Positions 14,805-21,475 are shown, counted from the stretch's first letter. The stretch is DNA of 26,505 nucleotides from CAYMDP01 sp964389375 (GCA_964389375.1 CAYMDP010000039.1:1-26505), one strand, 5' to 3'. Notes: generated by a model not told the origin, from the sequence alone. Numbers and translations: made by a program.

Positions 14805-15557
14805 GTGACATCGAAAACCATCTTAATCACAGGTGCTGGCTCTGGGATTGGCGCGGCTTGCGCAAAAATTTTTTCTGAAAATGGATATCGGGTTCTTCTT
14901 CTTGGTCGCAGTCTAAATAAACTGGACAAGGTTCGCACCAGCCTTTCTGGAAAGGATCATGTCTGTTTAGAAATTGACCAAGCAGATCCTCTAGCCTCTG
15001 ATCATTTAAAAAAAAAGCTGTCTAAAATTGATTTTACTTCATCACCCTTGAACAGCCTGATTAACTGTGCCGCAGTATTTGCTCGATCTTCCTTCGAATT
15101 AACCACTGAAGACGAGTGGGAACGCCAGTGGCAATGTAACATGATGGGGCCCGTTCGGATCACAAAGGTCTGTTTAGAATTTTTAAAAAGAAATCCTGAT
15201 AGTTCTATTCTGAACATCTCCTCAACCCTTGCCTTTAAACCTCTTGCCGATGTTTCAACCTATGCCTCAACCAAGGCCGCCCTTAATATTTGGACTCAAA
15301 ATTTAGCCCTAGAGCTTTCTCAGTACAAAATTCGAGTCAATGGAATCTGCCCCGGCCTGGTGGATACCCCGATTCATAGCTTTCACAAAGACAGTGATCA
15401 GTCAGAAGTTCGCAAGCAGGCCCACGCAGCCCAACCCCTCGGACGAATGGGCCGGGCTGAAGACATTGCAAAAATGGCCTATTTTCTTTCTTCCGAAAGC
15501 TCCTCTTGGACTACGGGGAGCTTGATCACCCTCGACGGAGGGATCAGCTTGATTTAA
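14805..15557 (+). CDS. Short-chain dehydrogenase/reductase
   Basis: With a GTG start at 14805 the product has 250 residues. It has the classical SDR cofactor motif TGAGSGIG (residues 9-16), LLLGRS after the second strand (typical of NADPH users), INCAAVF (the NNAG equivalent), and the catalytic Ser in ISSTLAF with Tyr153 and Lys157 in STYASTKAAL. PGLVDTPI and the GSLITLDGGISL end match the family. I prefer the GTG because AAAGGA lies 6 bases upstream and the protein then begins at the usual point; an ATG at 14790 is the alternative and has no ribosome site. It lies directly before two PTPS homologues, so reduction of a pterin such as 6-pyruvoyl-tetrahydropterin or a dihydropterin is a reasonable inference. 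Confidence 0.9.
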   Translation: MTSKTILITGAGSGIGAACAKIFSENGYRVLLLGRSLNKLDKVRTSLSGKDHVCLEIDQADPLASDHLKKKLSKIDFTSSPLNSLINCAAVFARSSFELTTEDEWERQWQCNMMGPVRITKVCLEFLKRNPDSSILNISSTLAFKPLADVSTYASTKAALNIWTQNLALELSQYKIRVNGICPGLVDTPIHSFHKDSDQSEVRKQAHAAQPLGRMGRAEDIAKMAYFLSSESSSWTTGSLITLDGGISLI

Positions 15558-15577
15558 GGGTCTGTTTTAAGTAAAAC
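15549..15577 (+). promoter_or_regulatory. Possible leaderless promoter of the first PTPS gene
   Basis: TTGATT (15549-15554), a 17-base spacer and TAAAAC (15572-15577) end 8 bases before the ATG at 15586. No Shine-Dalgarno is present. The elements overlap the end of the SDR gene, so transcription from upstream is also expected. Confidence 0.4.
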
Positions 15578-15585
15578 CCTCAGCG

Positions 15586-16032
15586 ATGACACCTCTTGAA
15601 ACCAAAAAACCGCGAGCCCGCCTTGCAAGACGAGTTTATTTTAGTAGTGCTCACCGCTACTTTAGCCCCAAACTGACGGAAGAACAGAACCGCGAAGTCT
15701 TCGGCTCTTGTTACAGTGAGCACGGGCATGGTCATAACTACATCCTTGAAGCCTATATTTCGGGTCCCATAGACTCAACAACGGGAATGGTCATCAATCT
15801 GATGGACGTCGATGAAGCCTTAAAACAAGTCAGCCGGCCCTTGGATCACAAGCATTTAAATTTTGATATCCCCTACTTTAAAGAGCTTGTCCCAACGACC
15901 GAAAATATCGCCCGCTACCTTTATGATGAAATTGAAAAAGCACTTCAAGGCCAAGATGTAAGACTCGAAAAGGTTCGCCTTTACGAAGGTGAAGATCTTT
16001 GGGTCGATTACGGCCAGATCTTGTTTGGTTAA
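15586..16032 (+). CDS. 6-pyruvoyl-tetrahydropterin synthase / QueD family, animal-like
   Basis: The 148-residue protein has the full active site of the family. The zinc ligands are His23 (SSAHRYFS), His48 and His50 (EHGHGHNY); the catalytic set is Cys42 (FGSC), Asp87-His88 (PLDHKHLN) and Glu134 (LYEGED). The sequence TGMVINLMDVDEAL, PLDHKHLNFDIPYFK, PTTENIARYLYDEI follows the animal PTPS pattern more closely than the shorter bacterial QueD. PTPS converts 7,8-dihydroneopterin triphosphate to 6-pyruvoyl-tetrahydropterin, while QueD makes 6-carboxy-tetrahydropterin for queuosine. With the adjacent SDR, a tetrahydrobiopterin-type pathway is plausible, but the queuosine role cannot be excluded because queG is nearby. 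It starts 28 bases after the SDR stop. Confidence 0.9.
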   Translation: MTPLETKKPRARLARRVYFSSAHRYFSPKLTEEQNREVFGSCYSEHGHGHNYILEAYISGPIDSTTGMVINLMDVDEALKQVSRPLDHKHLNFDIPYFKELVPTTENIARYLYDEIEKALQGQDVRLEKVRLYEGEDLWVDYGQILFG

Positions 16033-16035
16033 GCG

Positions 16036-16431
16036 ATGAATTGCAGTCTGACTCAAACGTTTCAGTTTTCAGCTCTTCACACGCTTCACCAGCCACAGTT
16101 GAGTGCGGAAGAAAATTTAAAAAACTTCGCCTATTGTGAGCAAATCCACGGTCATGATTATAAACTGGAAGTCACTTGGGTCGCTTCAATAGACAAAAAT
16201 TCAGGGCTTATTATAGATCGCGACGAAGCTCGAAAAATTGTCCAAGACAGATTGATAAAAAAAGTCGACAAAATGGATTTAAATAAGGTCTTTCCGGTCA
16301 CGACCGGAGAAGTTTTAATTCAGGAAATGTTTAAGATTTTGAAAAATACGCCCCTTGGCCCAAAGCTAAAAGCCTTGGCACTTCAAGAAACTAGAAAAAA
16401 TCGCTTCGTCCTAGTGGATGGCGAGTTCTAA
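16036..16431 (+). CDS. Second PTPS/QueD homologue lacking the catalytic His
   Basis: This 131-residue protein starts 3 bases after the previous PTPS gene. It retains the zinc ligands His15 (SALHTLH), His38 and His40 (QIHGHDYK) and the cysteine (Cys34 in FAYC), as well as Glu118 (LQETRKN). Where the family has Asp-His (DHKxLN), it has VDKMDLN with Asp78 and Lys79, so the catalytic His of the proton relay is replaced. It may be a specialised or inactive subunit, or act on a different pterin. Translation is probably coupled to the first copy, since no ribosome site is seen. The stop codon overlaps the stop of an antisense small gene. Confidence 0.85.
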   Translation: MNCSLTQTFQFSALHTLHQPQLSAEENLKNFAYCEQIHGHDYKLEVTWVASIDKNSGLIIDRDEARKIVQDRLIKKVDKMDLNKVFPVTTGEVLIQEMFKILKNTPLGPKLKALALQETRKNRFVLVDGEF

Positions 16432-16535
16432 AGCTCGTTCATCAACATAAAGACGAAGACTGAAAATGCAGAGGCCATCAAAACCACAAAAATGGCTGAT
16501 GGAAGCAGATTCAGTTTACTCAAAAAGCTCTTCAT
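16428..16535 (-). CDS. Small single-pass membrane protein, 35 residues
   Basis: Reading the minus strand from ATG 16533-16535 to TAG 16428-16430 gives a 35-residue protein. It has a basic N-terminus (MKSFLSKLNLLPS) and one strong transmembrane helix (about residues 13-32: AIFVVLMASAFSVFVFML), ending in MNEL. A strong Shine-Dalgarno AAAGGAG lies about 9 bases before the ATG. It is convergent with the PTPS operon and shares stop-codon bases with it; the operon's terminator lies over its ribosome site. The positive-inside N-terminus suggests an inward N-terminus. The function is unknown; small helices of this kind often act as accessory subunits of membrane enzymes. Confidence 0.6.
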   Translation of the reverse strand: MKSFLSKLNLLPSAIFVVLMASAFSVFVFMLMNEL

Positions 16536-16540
16536 AATAC

Positions 16541-16562
16541 GGGCTCCTTTGGGGGCTTTTTT
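16541..16562 (+). terminator. Terminator of the SDR-PTPS operon
   Basis: GCTCC (16543-16547) and GGGGC (16552-16556) pair with one G-U, followed by six T (16557-16562). It overlaps the ribosome site of the antisense small membrane protein, so the two transcripts overlap by about 110 bases. Confidence 0.6.
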
Positions 16563-16672
16563 CTCCCATCTTTCAATTTTACAGGATGTTGGCCAAATCT
16601 AACCGATAATTCACATTGGGATACCGACTTGGGACAAAAGGAAATGACTTTTCTCAAAATGAAACTTTTGAA

Positions 16673-16702
16673 TTGGTCATCCCCAGATTTATCGTCTACA
16701 AA
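16673..16702 (+). promoter_or_regulatory. Predicted leaderless promoter of the pseudouridine synthase gene
   Basis: TTGGTC (16673-16678), an 18-base spacer and TACAAA (16697-16702) end 6 bases before the ATG at 16709. No ribosome site is present. Confidence 0.45.
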
Positions 16703-16708
16703 TGACAC

Positions 16709-17443
16709 ATGTCTGAAGATAAAAAAATTCGCCTCTCAAAATTGATGTCCGAGCAAGGACTCAGCTCCCGAAGGGAAGCCGACGAGTTGATTCAAAAGGG
16801 CTGGGTAAAAGTTAACGGAGTCAAAGTCGATCAGTTGGGAATTAAAGTCGATCCCGATGCCAAAATTGAACTGACCCGAGAGGCCAAAGACGAGCAACAG
16901 GATCGGGTCACGATAATTTTAAATAAGCCCATCGGCTATCTTTCGGGTCCTGCAGAAGATGGCTACCCTTCCGCGGTCTCACTCATTAAAAATGAGAGCC
17001 GATACAAAGGCGAAACCAAACCTTTATTAAAACAGCACTTCGATAGCCTTGCCGTCTCTGGAAGGCTGGATATTGATTCAAAAGGGCTATTGGTTTTGAC
17101 TCAGGATGGCCGCATCGCAAAACAACTCATCGGCGAAGATAAGATGGTCGATAAAGAGTACCTTGTGCGCGTTGAAGGGGAATTAAGCCCCAGGGACCTA
17201 CGCCTGCTGAACTTTGGAATGGAGTTGGACGGAGAAAAATTAAAACCCGCCCTCGTAGAATGGCTGAACAAGGACCAGCTGCGCTTCGTTTTAAAGCAAG
17301 GAAAGAAGCGTCAGATTCGCAGAATGTGTGACATCGTAGGCCTTAAGGTTTTAGGATTAAAACGTGTCCGGATAGGCAAGGTAAAGCTTGGCGATTTGCC
17401 CGAAGGCCAGTGGCGCTTTCTTCGCAATGGCGAGCAGTTTTAG
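16709..17443 (+). CDS. rRNA pseudouridine synthase, RsuA/RluF family
   Basis: The 244-residue protein begins with an S4 RNA-binding domain (residues about 7-55: RLSKLMSEQGLSSRREADELIQKGWVKVNG). The catalytic domain follows, with VSGRLDIDSKGLLVLTQDG holding the active-site Asp121, and the C-terminal motif GKKRQIRRMCDIVGLKVLGLKRVRIG. These enzymes isomerise a uridine in 16S or 23S rRNA. EKEYLV-like MVDKEYLVRVEG and the missing RluB/RluE features point to the RluF side of the family, but the target uridine cannot be fixed from the sequence. yebC starts 12 bases downstream and is probably cotranscribed. Confidence 0.92.
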   Translation: MSEDKKIRLSKLMSEQGLSSRREADELIQKGWVKVNGVKVDQLGIKVDPDAKIELTREAKDEQQDRVTIILNKPIGYLSGPAEDGYPSAVSLIKNESRYKGETKPLLKQHFDSLAVSGRLDIDSKGLLVLTQDGRIAKQLIGEDKMVDKEYLVRVEGELSPRDLRLLNFGMELDGEKLKPALVEWLNKDQLRFVLKQGKKRQIRRMCDIVGLKVLGLKRVRIGKVKLGDLPEGQWRFLRNGEQF

Positions 17444-17455
17444 GAGGATTTTAAA

Positions 17456-18160
17456 ATGGGAAAAGGTTGGAAAACGGCAGGAAAGCTTGAGGCCTCACAG
17501 AAAAAAGGAGCAGTCTTTACAAAGCTCGCCCGAGAGATCCAGGTGGCGGCAAAACTGGGCGGCCCTGATCCCGAAGCAAATTCCCGACTAAAGCTTGCTG
17601 TTATCGCTGCCCGTGAAGCCTCTTGCCCAAAAGATACTATCGAGCGAGCGATTAAAAAGGGCTCTGGCCAACTTGACGATGCCTCTCAAATAGAAGAGCT
17701 GGTTTATGAAGGCTACGCTCCTCACGGTGTAGGCGTAATCGTCGAATGCCAAACAGATAATAAAAACCGAACAGTTTCAGAAGTTCGAAACATCTTTAAA
17801 TCCAATGGTGGAAATCTTGGCGAATCTGGTGCGGTCGCATGGATGTTTGAAAGAGTGTCTTTGATTACGGGATCTAAACCCCAAGTCGGTGACCCCGAAG
17901 AAGAAGCTATCGAAGTCAGCGCCAACGAAGTTGAAAGCAATGAAGATGGAACCTACAACTTCTACGCCGCCCCCGAAGACCTAGATGGCGTCAGAAAGGC
18001 TCTTGTGCAAAGAGGCTGGGAAATCAGCGTGGCCGAGCTTTCCTACAAACCAAAAGAACTGAGCAAATTATCTTCTGAACAAATGGAGGAAGTGCACGCT
18101 CTTTTAAAAGAACTCGAAGAGAACGACGACTCTCACCGAGTCCACGCCACCATTGAGTAA
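17456..18160 (+). CDS. yebC: YebC/PmpR family protein
   Basis: The 234-residue protein matches the family throughout: GKGWKTAGKLEASQKKGAVFTKLAREIQVAAKLGGPDPEANSRLKLAVIAAR at the N-terminus, PKDTIERAIKKGSG, YEGYAPHGVGVIVECQTDNKNRTVSEVRNIFKSNGGNLGESGAVAWMF in the middle. YebC was described as a DNA-binding regulator, and more recent work assigns some members to relief of ribosome stalling (established knowledge, from memory). The Shine-Dalgarno TAGGAGG uses the stop codon of the pseudouridine synthase gene, so the two are translated from one message. It ends before the bidirectional terminator at 18178. Confidence 0.95.
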   Translation: MGKGWKTAGKLEASQKKGAVFTKLAREIQVAAKLGGPDPEANSRLKLAVIAAREASCPKDTIERAIKKGSGQLDDASQIEELVYEGYAPHGVGVIVECQTDNKNRTVSEVRNIFKSNGGNLGESGAVAWMFERVSLITGSKPQVGDPEEEAIEVSANEVESNEDGTYNFYAAPEDLDGVRKALVQRGWEISVAELSYKPKELSKLSSEQMEEVHALLKELEENDDSHRVHATIE

Positions 18161-18177
18161 ATGGTCCTCCCCTCCAG

Positions 18178-18209
18178 TCTAAAAAAAACCAAAGCTATTT
18201 TTTTTGAGA
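18178..18209. terminator. A8/T8 bidirectional terminator between yebC and sufE
   Basis: TCT plus eight A (18178-18188) pair with eight T and AGA (18198-18209), with one bulged G. Each strand sees a hairpin with a run of T in its 3' arm. The 3' arm contains the last codons of sufE. The stem has almost no G-C pairs, so efficiency is uncertain. Confidence 0.45.
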
Positions 18210-18614
18210 TAAATACTGAAAAGCGCTCGCGTAGTACTTGATCTGTTTGATCATCGCCATTAAGCCATTGGCCCGACTAGGAGAAAGGTGTTCGGCAAGT
18301 CCGATATTTTCGATAAACTTGGGCTGAAGTGCTAGGATCTCTTCGGCCCGTCTTTCCGAATAAAAATGAACTAAAAGATAAACCAAACCTTTAACAATCA
18401 AAGCATCGCTATCCGCCCTAAACGTGACTAGCCCTTCTGAATTTAAATCCGCTTTTAGCCACACCTGAGATTGGCAGCCTTTGACCTTAAGATCTTCGGT
18501 CTTAAATTCTTCAGGTAATGCCTCTAACTTTTTACCAAGCTCAATGATTCGTTTATAGCGAGCCTCCCAATCCTTGCAGTCTGCAAAAAGGGCTTCTAAA
18601 TCCGCTTCATTCAT
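18195..18614 (-). CDS. sufE: SufE-type cysteine desulfurase acceptor
   Basis: From the ATG at 18612-18614 the protein has 139 residues, the normal SufE length. The motif DLKVKGCQSQVWL contains the active-site Cys47, which accepts persulfide sulfur from SufS for iron-sulfur cluster assembly. Other features fit: WEARYKRIIELGKKLEALPEE near the N-terminus, DALIVKGLVYLL, and IGLAEHLSPSRANGLMAMI near the C-terminus. AAGGAGCT lies about 9 bases upstream. The frame is open further to a TTG at 18704, but the added 30 residues are not part of the fold. No suf operon is beside it. QueG, encoded in this window, needs two [4Fe-4S] clusters. Confidence 0.92.
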   Translation of the reverse strand: MNEADLEALFADCKDWEARYKRIIELGKKLEALPEEFKTEDLKVKGCQSQVWLKADLNSEGLVTFRADSDALIVKGLVYLLVHFYSERRAEEILALQPKFIENIGLAEHLSPSRANGLMAMIKQIKYYASAFQYLSQKK

Positions 18615-18827
18615 ACTCTGACTAGCTCCTTGACAGGCGACCAGAACAATATGGTCCCTTTTGGTCCTTAAGGGGCTAACAGCTTTTGTCTCAGATTGAA
18701 ACAAATTTTTCTTAAATAAATCGATGACTTATGCAAAGTCCATAAAGCTCTGCTGGCCCAACTTTTGCTCTATTAAGAGTTAAGTTCGGCGACTCAAGCC
18801 GCCCCACTTAATAAAAGGATGAGGCCC

Positions 18828-19133
18828 ATGAAAAAACTAGCGATTCTTATTCTACTTCTAAGCCCCTTGATTTCTTCAATCCCGTCGAAGGTTGAAATTG
18901 CTCAATCCAGAGGCCCCGCAAGTGATTCGAAAGTTTTTACCTGCAAATACCGCTCTGGCGACATCGGAACCGTAGTGGGTCAGGGAACGAATCCGACAGA
19001 AGCCTTTAAAGACGCCGCCGAGAAGTGTTTCGACCGCAGAGTCGCCTCTTACGAGGCCTTAAGAGGCCCCATCGATGAAGAGCGTGGAATGATGATGATC
19101 GATTCCTGCGCTAATATTTCTTGCTCTAAATAA
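18828..19133 (+). CDS. Small secreted protein with four cysteines
   Basis: From the ATG at 18828 (preceded by AAAGGATGAGG) the protein has 101 residues: a signal peptide (MKKLAILILLLSPLISS), then a mature domain of about 75 residues with four cysteines in VFTCKYRSGD, AAEKCFDRR, DSCANISCSK. The spacing suggests two disulfides. GTVVGQGTNPTEAFKDAAEKCFDRR looks like a conserved helix. No family is recognised. An ATG nine bases upstream (18819) is inside the ribosome site and is not preferred. The gene is convergent with the DUF2007 gene. Confidence 0.8.
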   Translation: MKKLAILILLLSPLISSIPSKVEIAQSRGPASDSKVFTCKYRSGDIGTVVGQGTNPTEAFKDAAEKCFDRRVASYEALRGPIDEERGMMMIDSCANISCSK

Positions 19134-19146
19134 GAAAAATAATAAA

Positions 19147-19184
19147 GGGGCTCTTTTCCAGAGTCCCGCCCCCTGTTTTTTTTT
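19147..19184. terminator. Bidirectional intrinsic terminator
   Basis: GGGGCTCT (19147-19154) and AGAGTCCC (19160-19167) pair with one G-U. A run of nine T lies at 19176-19184 on the plus strand. On the minus strand the same hairpin is followed by TTTATTATTTTT. It serves both the small secreted protein and the DUF2007 gene. Confidence 0.7.
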
Positions 19185-19281
19185 AAGACCAACCTTTAAT
19201 CAGCATCCAACTTAGAAGCGCCAAGGATCCAAACCATAAAGCTAATATAGTCCCGATGCGAACGGCCTCGGAGCGGGACTT
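19183..19281 (-). other. Frameshifted C-terminal part of the DUF2007 protein
   Basis: In the -1 frame relative to the main reading frame, the minus strand codes for KSRSEAVRIGTILALWF and then GSLALLSWMLIKGWS before TAA (19183-19185). This is a second transmembrane helix with a basic loop before it. It joins smoothly to FYKL in the main frame if one base is restored near 19281, so this is probably the true end of the gene. Confidence 0.6.
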
Positions 19282-19643
19282 AGCTTGTAAAACTGAATAA
19301 AATTTAACATCGAAAAATAATGAAAAATCCCTGGCAGCATCACCGTACCCAATAGACAAAAAAAATAGGCTTTTCTTAAGTATGGGGATGGGTCTTTGAG
19401 CTCGAGGTCTTCAGAAGATTCAAGGGGCTCATTGGACTGCGCTATAAATTGCTTAAGGACTTGGCTTGCAATCAACCAGTCGGTCTCAGCCACTAAAACT
19501 TCAAAACGCCCAAGGTCCGCTCCGGTTACAATAGAAGCATATTCTCTTGCGCCTCTAATATGAGCTTCAATATTTTCAACATTCAATTGATTGACCAAAA
19601 ACTGAGCCTGAAGTTTTGAGGGTCCGATAAAAAGAACTTTCAT
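19242..19643 (-). CDS. DUF2007-type signal-transducing-like protein with C-terminal helix, likely frameshifted
   Basis: The 133-residue reading frame begins with MKVLFIGPSKLQAQFLVNQLNVENIEAHIRG and VLVAETDWLIASQVLKQF, the layout of the DUF2007 small domain (about residues 1-70). A charged linker (NEPLESSEDLELKD) leads to a transmembrane helix (YFFCLLGTVMLPGIFHYFSML). The frame ends in FYKLSPAPRPFASGLY, which lacks the character of a membrane protein end. A one-base shift restores a second helix ending at 19183, so the gene as given is probably disrupted by a real or assembly frameshift. The natural role of DUF2007 proteins is not known; the fold resembles small regulatory domains. Confidence 0.7.
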   Translation of the reverse strand: MKVLFIGPSKLQAQFLVNQLNVENIEAHIRGAREYASIVTGADLGRFEVLVAETDWLIASQVLKQFIAQSNEPLESSEDLELKDPSPYLRKAYFFCLLGTVMLPGIFHYFSMLNFIQFYKLSPAPRPFASGLY

Positions 19644-19817
19644 AAATTAAGACTACCTCAAAACTCTAACGCCGTGCATTTAATTTTAACCGAAGACCCA
19701 TTCTCTGGTGTCAGCATGATCCTATTTATACCCCTCGATCAGAGCCAATCTGCCCCTAACATTTCTTCAAAACAAATATAGGCACTCCTCTCGCTTAAAA
19801 ACACTTGGTACAGACTC

Positions 19818-19856
19818 TGCTATAGATCGTGTATGAGCGATCCACAGAATCGCTCA
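19818..19856 (+). promoter_or_regulatory. Extended -10 promoter and 5' hairpin
   Basis: TGCTATAGAT (19818-19827) is an extended -10 element. The predicted mRNA then begins at about 19833 with a perfect 8-bp hairpin, TGAGCGAT-N7-ATCGCTCA (19834-19856), which could protect the 5' end of a leader of about 70 bases. Confidence 0.45.
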
Positions 19857-19903
19857 CGAAAAGAAAGTATGGGCGAAACAACAACAGCAAAAGTGGGGTA
19901 AAA

Positions 19904-20734
19904 ATGAAAACTCAATTCTCAAATCTGATCTTAGCGGCACTGATGTGCTTGCCCTTGATCAGTGAAGCACAAAGAGTTGGTGGAAGATCTTTGGATCTAA
20001 ATATGAATCATCAAGAGTTCACACAAAGCTCTACGATTCCATTAAAAAGACTTCTTCAACAGCAATACCCTAGAGTCGATGTCAGCAGACTTGATCTAGA
20101 AGGCGTAACACTTCATGCAAAAAGCCGTGCAGGACGCGGAGAGGCCGAATTAATGGTGAATGGCCGATCACAAGACCGCCAGGGAATAAATGGAAGACCA
20201 AGAGATTTTGATAGCAATGGACTTTGGACTTACGATCGAGTTGAATTGCAAAATTGGGCAAGAAACGATTTCGGCGCTTGGCAAATCGCACTGACTGGGA
20301 ACATTAAAGTTCACATGGTCACGGTTCACCTTGCTCGAGAATCTGGCCCAGGCGGACCTGGAAACGGTGGACGCATGCGATATGTTGATATCGATGAAGA
20401 AACTGCAGATAAGTTCGTAGCCGGCACTCGAACCTTTATCTTGAACCAACAAGATATCCAAGAGATCGTCCTTGAAGGAACAAACCGATCTGTCGATATC
20501 CAACAAGTCGTCATCGAATACGCTGGAAACCGCCAATATCAAGTCCCTCAGCTGATGGGAACTCTTCGTCACGGCCAGCAAGTGCGAGCCCTTGTTGATG
20601 GAAGAAACATCCGCTCTGTGACGATCACTTCGATCTCTCCTGAGTCCTTTTCATCAAAAGGCCGCTATAAGGTGAGTGTTGGGATTCAAGATCAAGCGGG
20701 ACCTCGCCCTCCAGTTCGCCCTCCTCGCCGATAG
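19904..20734 (+). CDS. Secreted protein of unknown function
   Basis: From the ATG at 19904 (after GGGGTAAAA) the protein has 276 residues. A signal peptide ends at about ISEA (22). The mature protein is rich in Arg, Gln, Asn and Gly. It has two regions with similar character: VDVSRLDLEGVTLHAKSRAGRGEAELMVNG and IQEIVLEGTNRSVDIQQVVIEYAGNRQYQV, each reading as a set of beta strands, with the linker ARESGPGGPGNGG between them; the C-terminus is GPRPPVRPPRR. The halves suggest a duplicated beta-sandwich, but this is inference. Its terminator is the hairpin at 20758-20788, which also holds the next gene's start. Confidence 0.75.
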   Translation: MKTQFSNLILAALMCLPLISEAQRVGGRSLDLNMNHQEFTQSSTIPLKRLLQQQYPRVDVSRLDLEGVTLHAKSRAGRGEAELMVNGRSQDRQGINGRPRDFDSNGLWTYDRVELQNWARNDFGAWQIALTGNIKVHMVTVHLARESGPGGPGNGGRMRYVDIDEETADKFVAGTRTFILNQQDIQEIVLEGTNRSVDIQQVVIEYAGNRQYQVPQLMGTLRHGQQVRALVDGRNIRSVTITSISPESFSSKGRYKVSVGIQDQAGPRPPVRPPRR

Positions 20735-20754
20735 TTTTTTAGTCAAAAGTTTGA

Positions 20755-20788
20755 TACAATGGCAGCATGAGAAATGCTGCCATTTTTG
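20755..20788 (+). promoter_or_regulatory. Terminator hairpin with embedded leaderless promoter
   Basis: TGATACAAT gives an extended -10 element (TACAAT at 20755-20760), 6 bases before the ATG at 20767. The perfect 11-bp inverted repeat AATGGCAGCAT (20758-20768) and ATGCTGCCATT (20774-20784), with a 5-base loop and TTT after it, is an intrinsic terminator for transcripts from upstream. Transcripts that start at the ATG lack most of the 5' arm and should escape termination. Confidence 0.6.
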
Positions 20789-21255
20789 TTTTGATTCCAA
20801 TCGCTGGCCTGATAGTAAGTTCTTGTGGACAAACACCAGCCGCCTCAACGGCAGACTTTATTCCTGATGTCGAAATTCAATGCTCCCCGATTCAAGTCAA
20901 TGGCGGCATGTGCAGCAGTGCCGGACGCTCAGTTTTTGTTGGCATATCCGATCAGTCCCGCGAACCCTGCGAGACCTATTTGGTTGGCTACAGCGCAGCT
21001 CTGTTAAAACAGGCCTTTTTGGCCTCGGGCTTTGCGAACTCCACCTTTCTTGGAAGCTATATGACCGCGACCATTAGAAGTTGGGAGGATGATCTTGGGG
21101 CAACAATCACCAATCTTCCTCAAGCGAGTTACTTCGCCTGCGCGTTTATCGACAGCAATTCGAATCAACAATATGATGCGGGAGAACCGGTGGGTGCCGG
21201 CCGCTTGACCTCGGGAGTTGCCGGCCCTATTATCGACGACTGGTATACACCTTAA
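20767..21255 (+). CDS. Predicted lipoprotein with calcium-loop-like motif
   Basis: The 162-residue protein has a signal peptide ending in the lipobox VSSC (Cys20). Residues 129-140 (DSNSNQQYDAGE) form an acidic loop of the DxNxNxxxDxGE type common in calcium-binding or surface proteins that contain a D-x-N-G-x-D-x-G-E pattern. Five further cysteines (CSP, GGMCSS, REPCET, FACAF) suggest disulfides. The gene is predicted to be leaderless. Its function is not recognised. It lies 26 bases before a small gene and may be cotranscribed with it. Confidence 0.78.
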   Translation: MRNAAIFVLIPIAGLIVSSCGQTPAASTADFIPDVEIQCSPIQVNGGMCSSAGRSVFVGISDQSREPCETYLVGYSAALLKQAFLASGFANSTFLGSYMTATIRSWEDDLGATITNLPQASYFACAFIDSNSNQQYDAGEPVGAGRLTSGVAGPIIDDWYTP

Positions 21256-21280
21256 CGTCTTTGTTAAAGGATCTAAGCTT

Positions 21281-21475
21281 ATGCGCTTTATACTTAATTT
21301 TTTGTTTGGAAAATCTCCTGATATTTTCGACGAAAATGGTCAAGTTCGGCACGACCTTGGCAAAGACCGATGGAACGCATGGAAACAAAGGTATTCAACT
21401 AACGAGTATAATTGGCGCAATCACACCGGGGTGAAAGCCGGAGCCAACAGCGGCCCCTCAAAAAATCAAAACTGA
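21281..21475 (+). CDS. Small cytoplasmic protein of unknown function
   Basis: From the ATG at 21281 the protein has 64 residues: MRFILNFLFGKSPDIFDENGQ, then VRHDLGKDRWNAWKQRY and NEYNWRNHTG, with a Gly/Ser/Asn tail. AAAGGA lies about 10 bases upstream. The tryptophan- and arginine-rich middle part looks conserved in style but I cannot name a family. An earlier in-frame start at 21218 lies inside the lipoprotein gene and is not preferred. Confidence 0.6.
   Translation: MRFILNFLFGKSPDIFDENGQVRHDLGKDRWNAWKQRYSTNEYNWRNHTGVKAGANSGPSKNQN

Noticed and set aside
14657..14878. 73-codon plus-strand frame before the SDR gene
   Set aside because: No ribosome site, atypical composition, and its second half overlaps the SDR coding region in another frame.
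18615..18704. N-terminal extension of sufE to a TTG
   Set aside because: The extra residues are not part of the SufE fold and a good ribosome site precedes the inner ATG.
19829..19903. Upstream in-frame ATG for the secreted protein at 19904
   Set aside because: The extension would place 25 polar residues before the signal peptide, and the ribosome site GGGG lies before the 19904 ATG.
20168..20581. 137-codon minus-strand frame opposite the secreted protein
   Set aside because: Shadow of the gene at 19904; no ribosome site and no recognisable domain.
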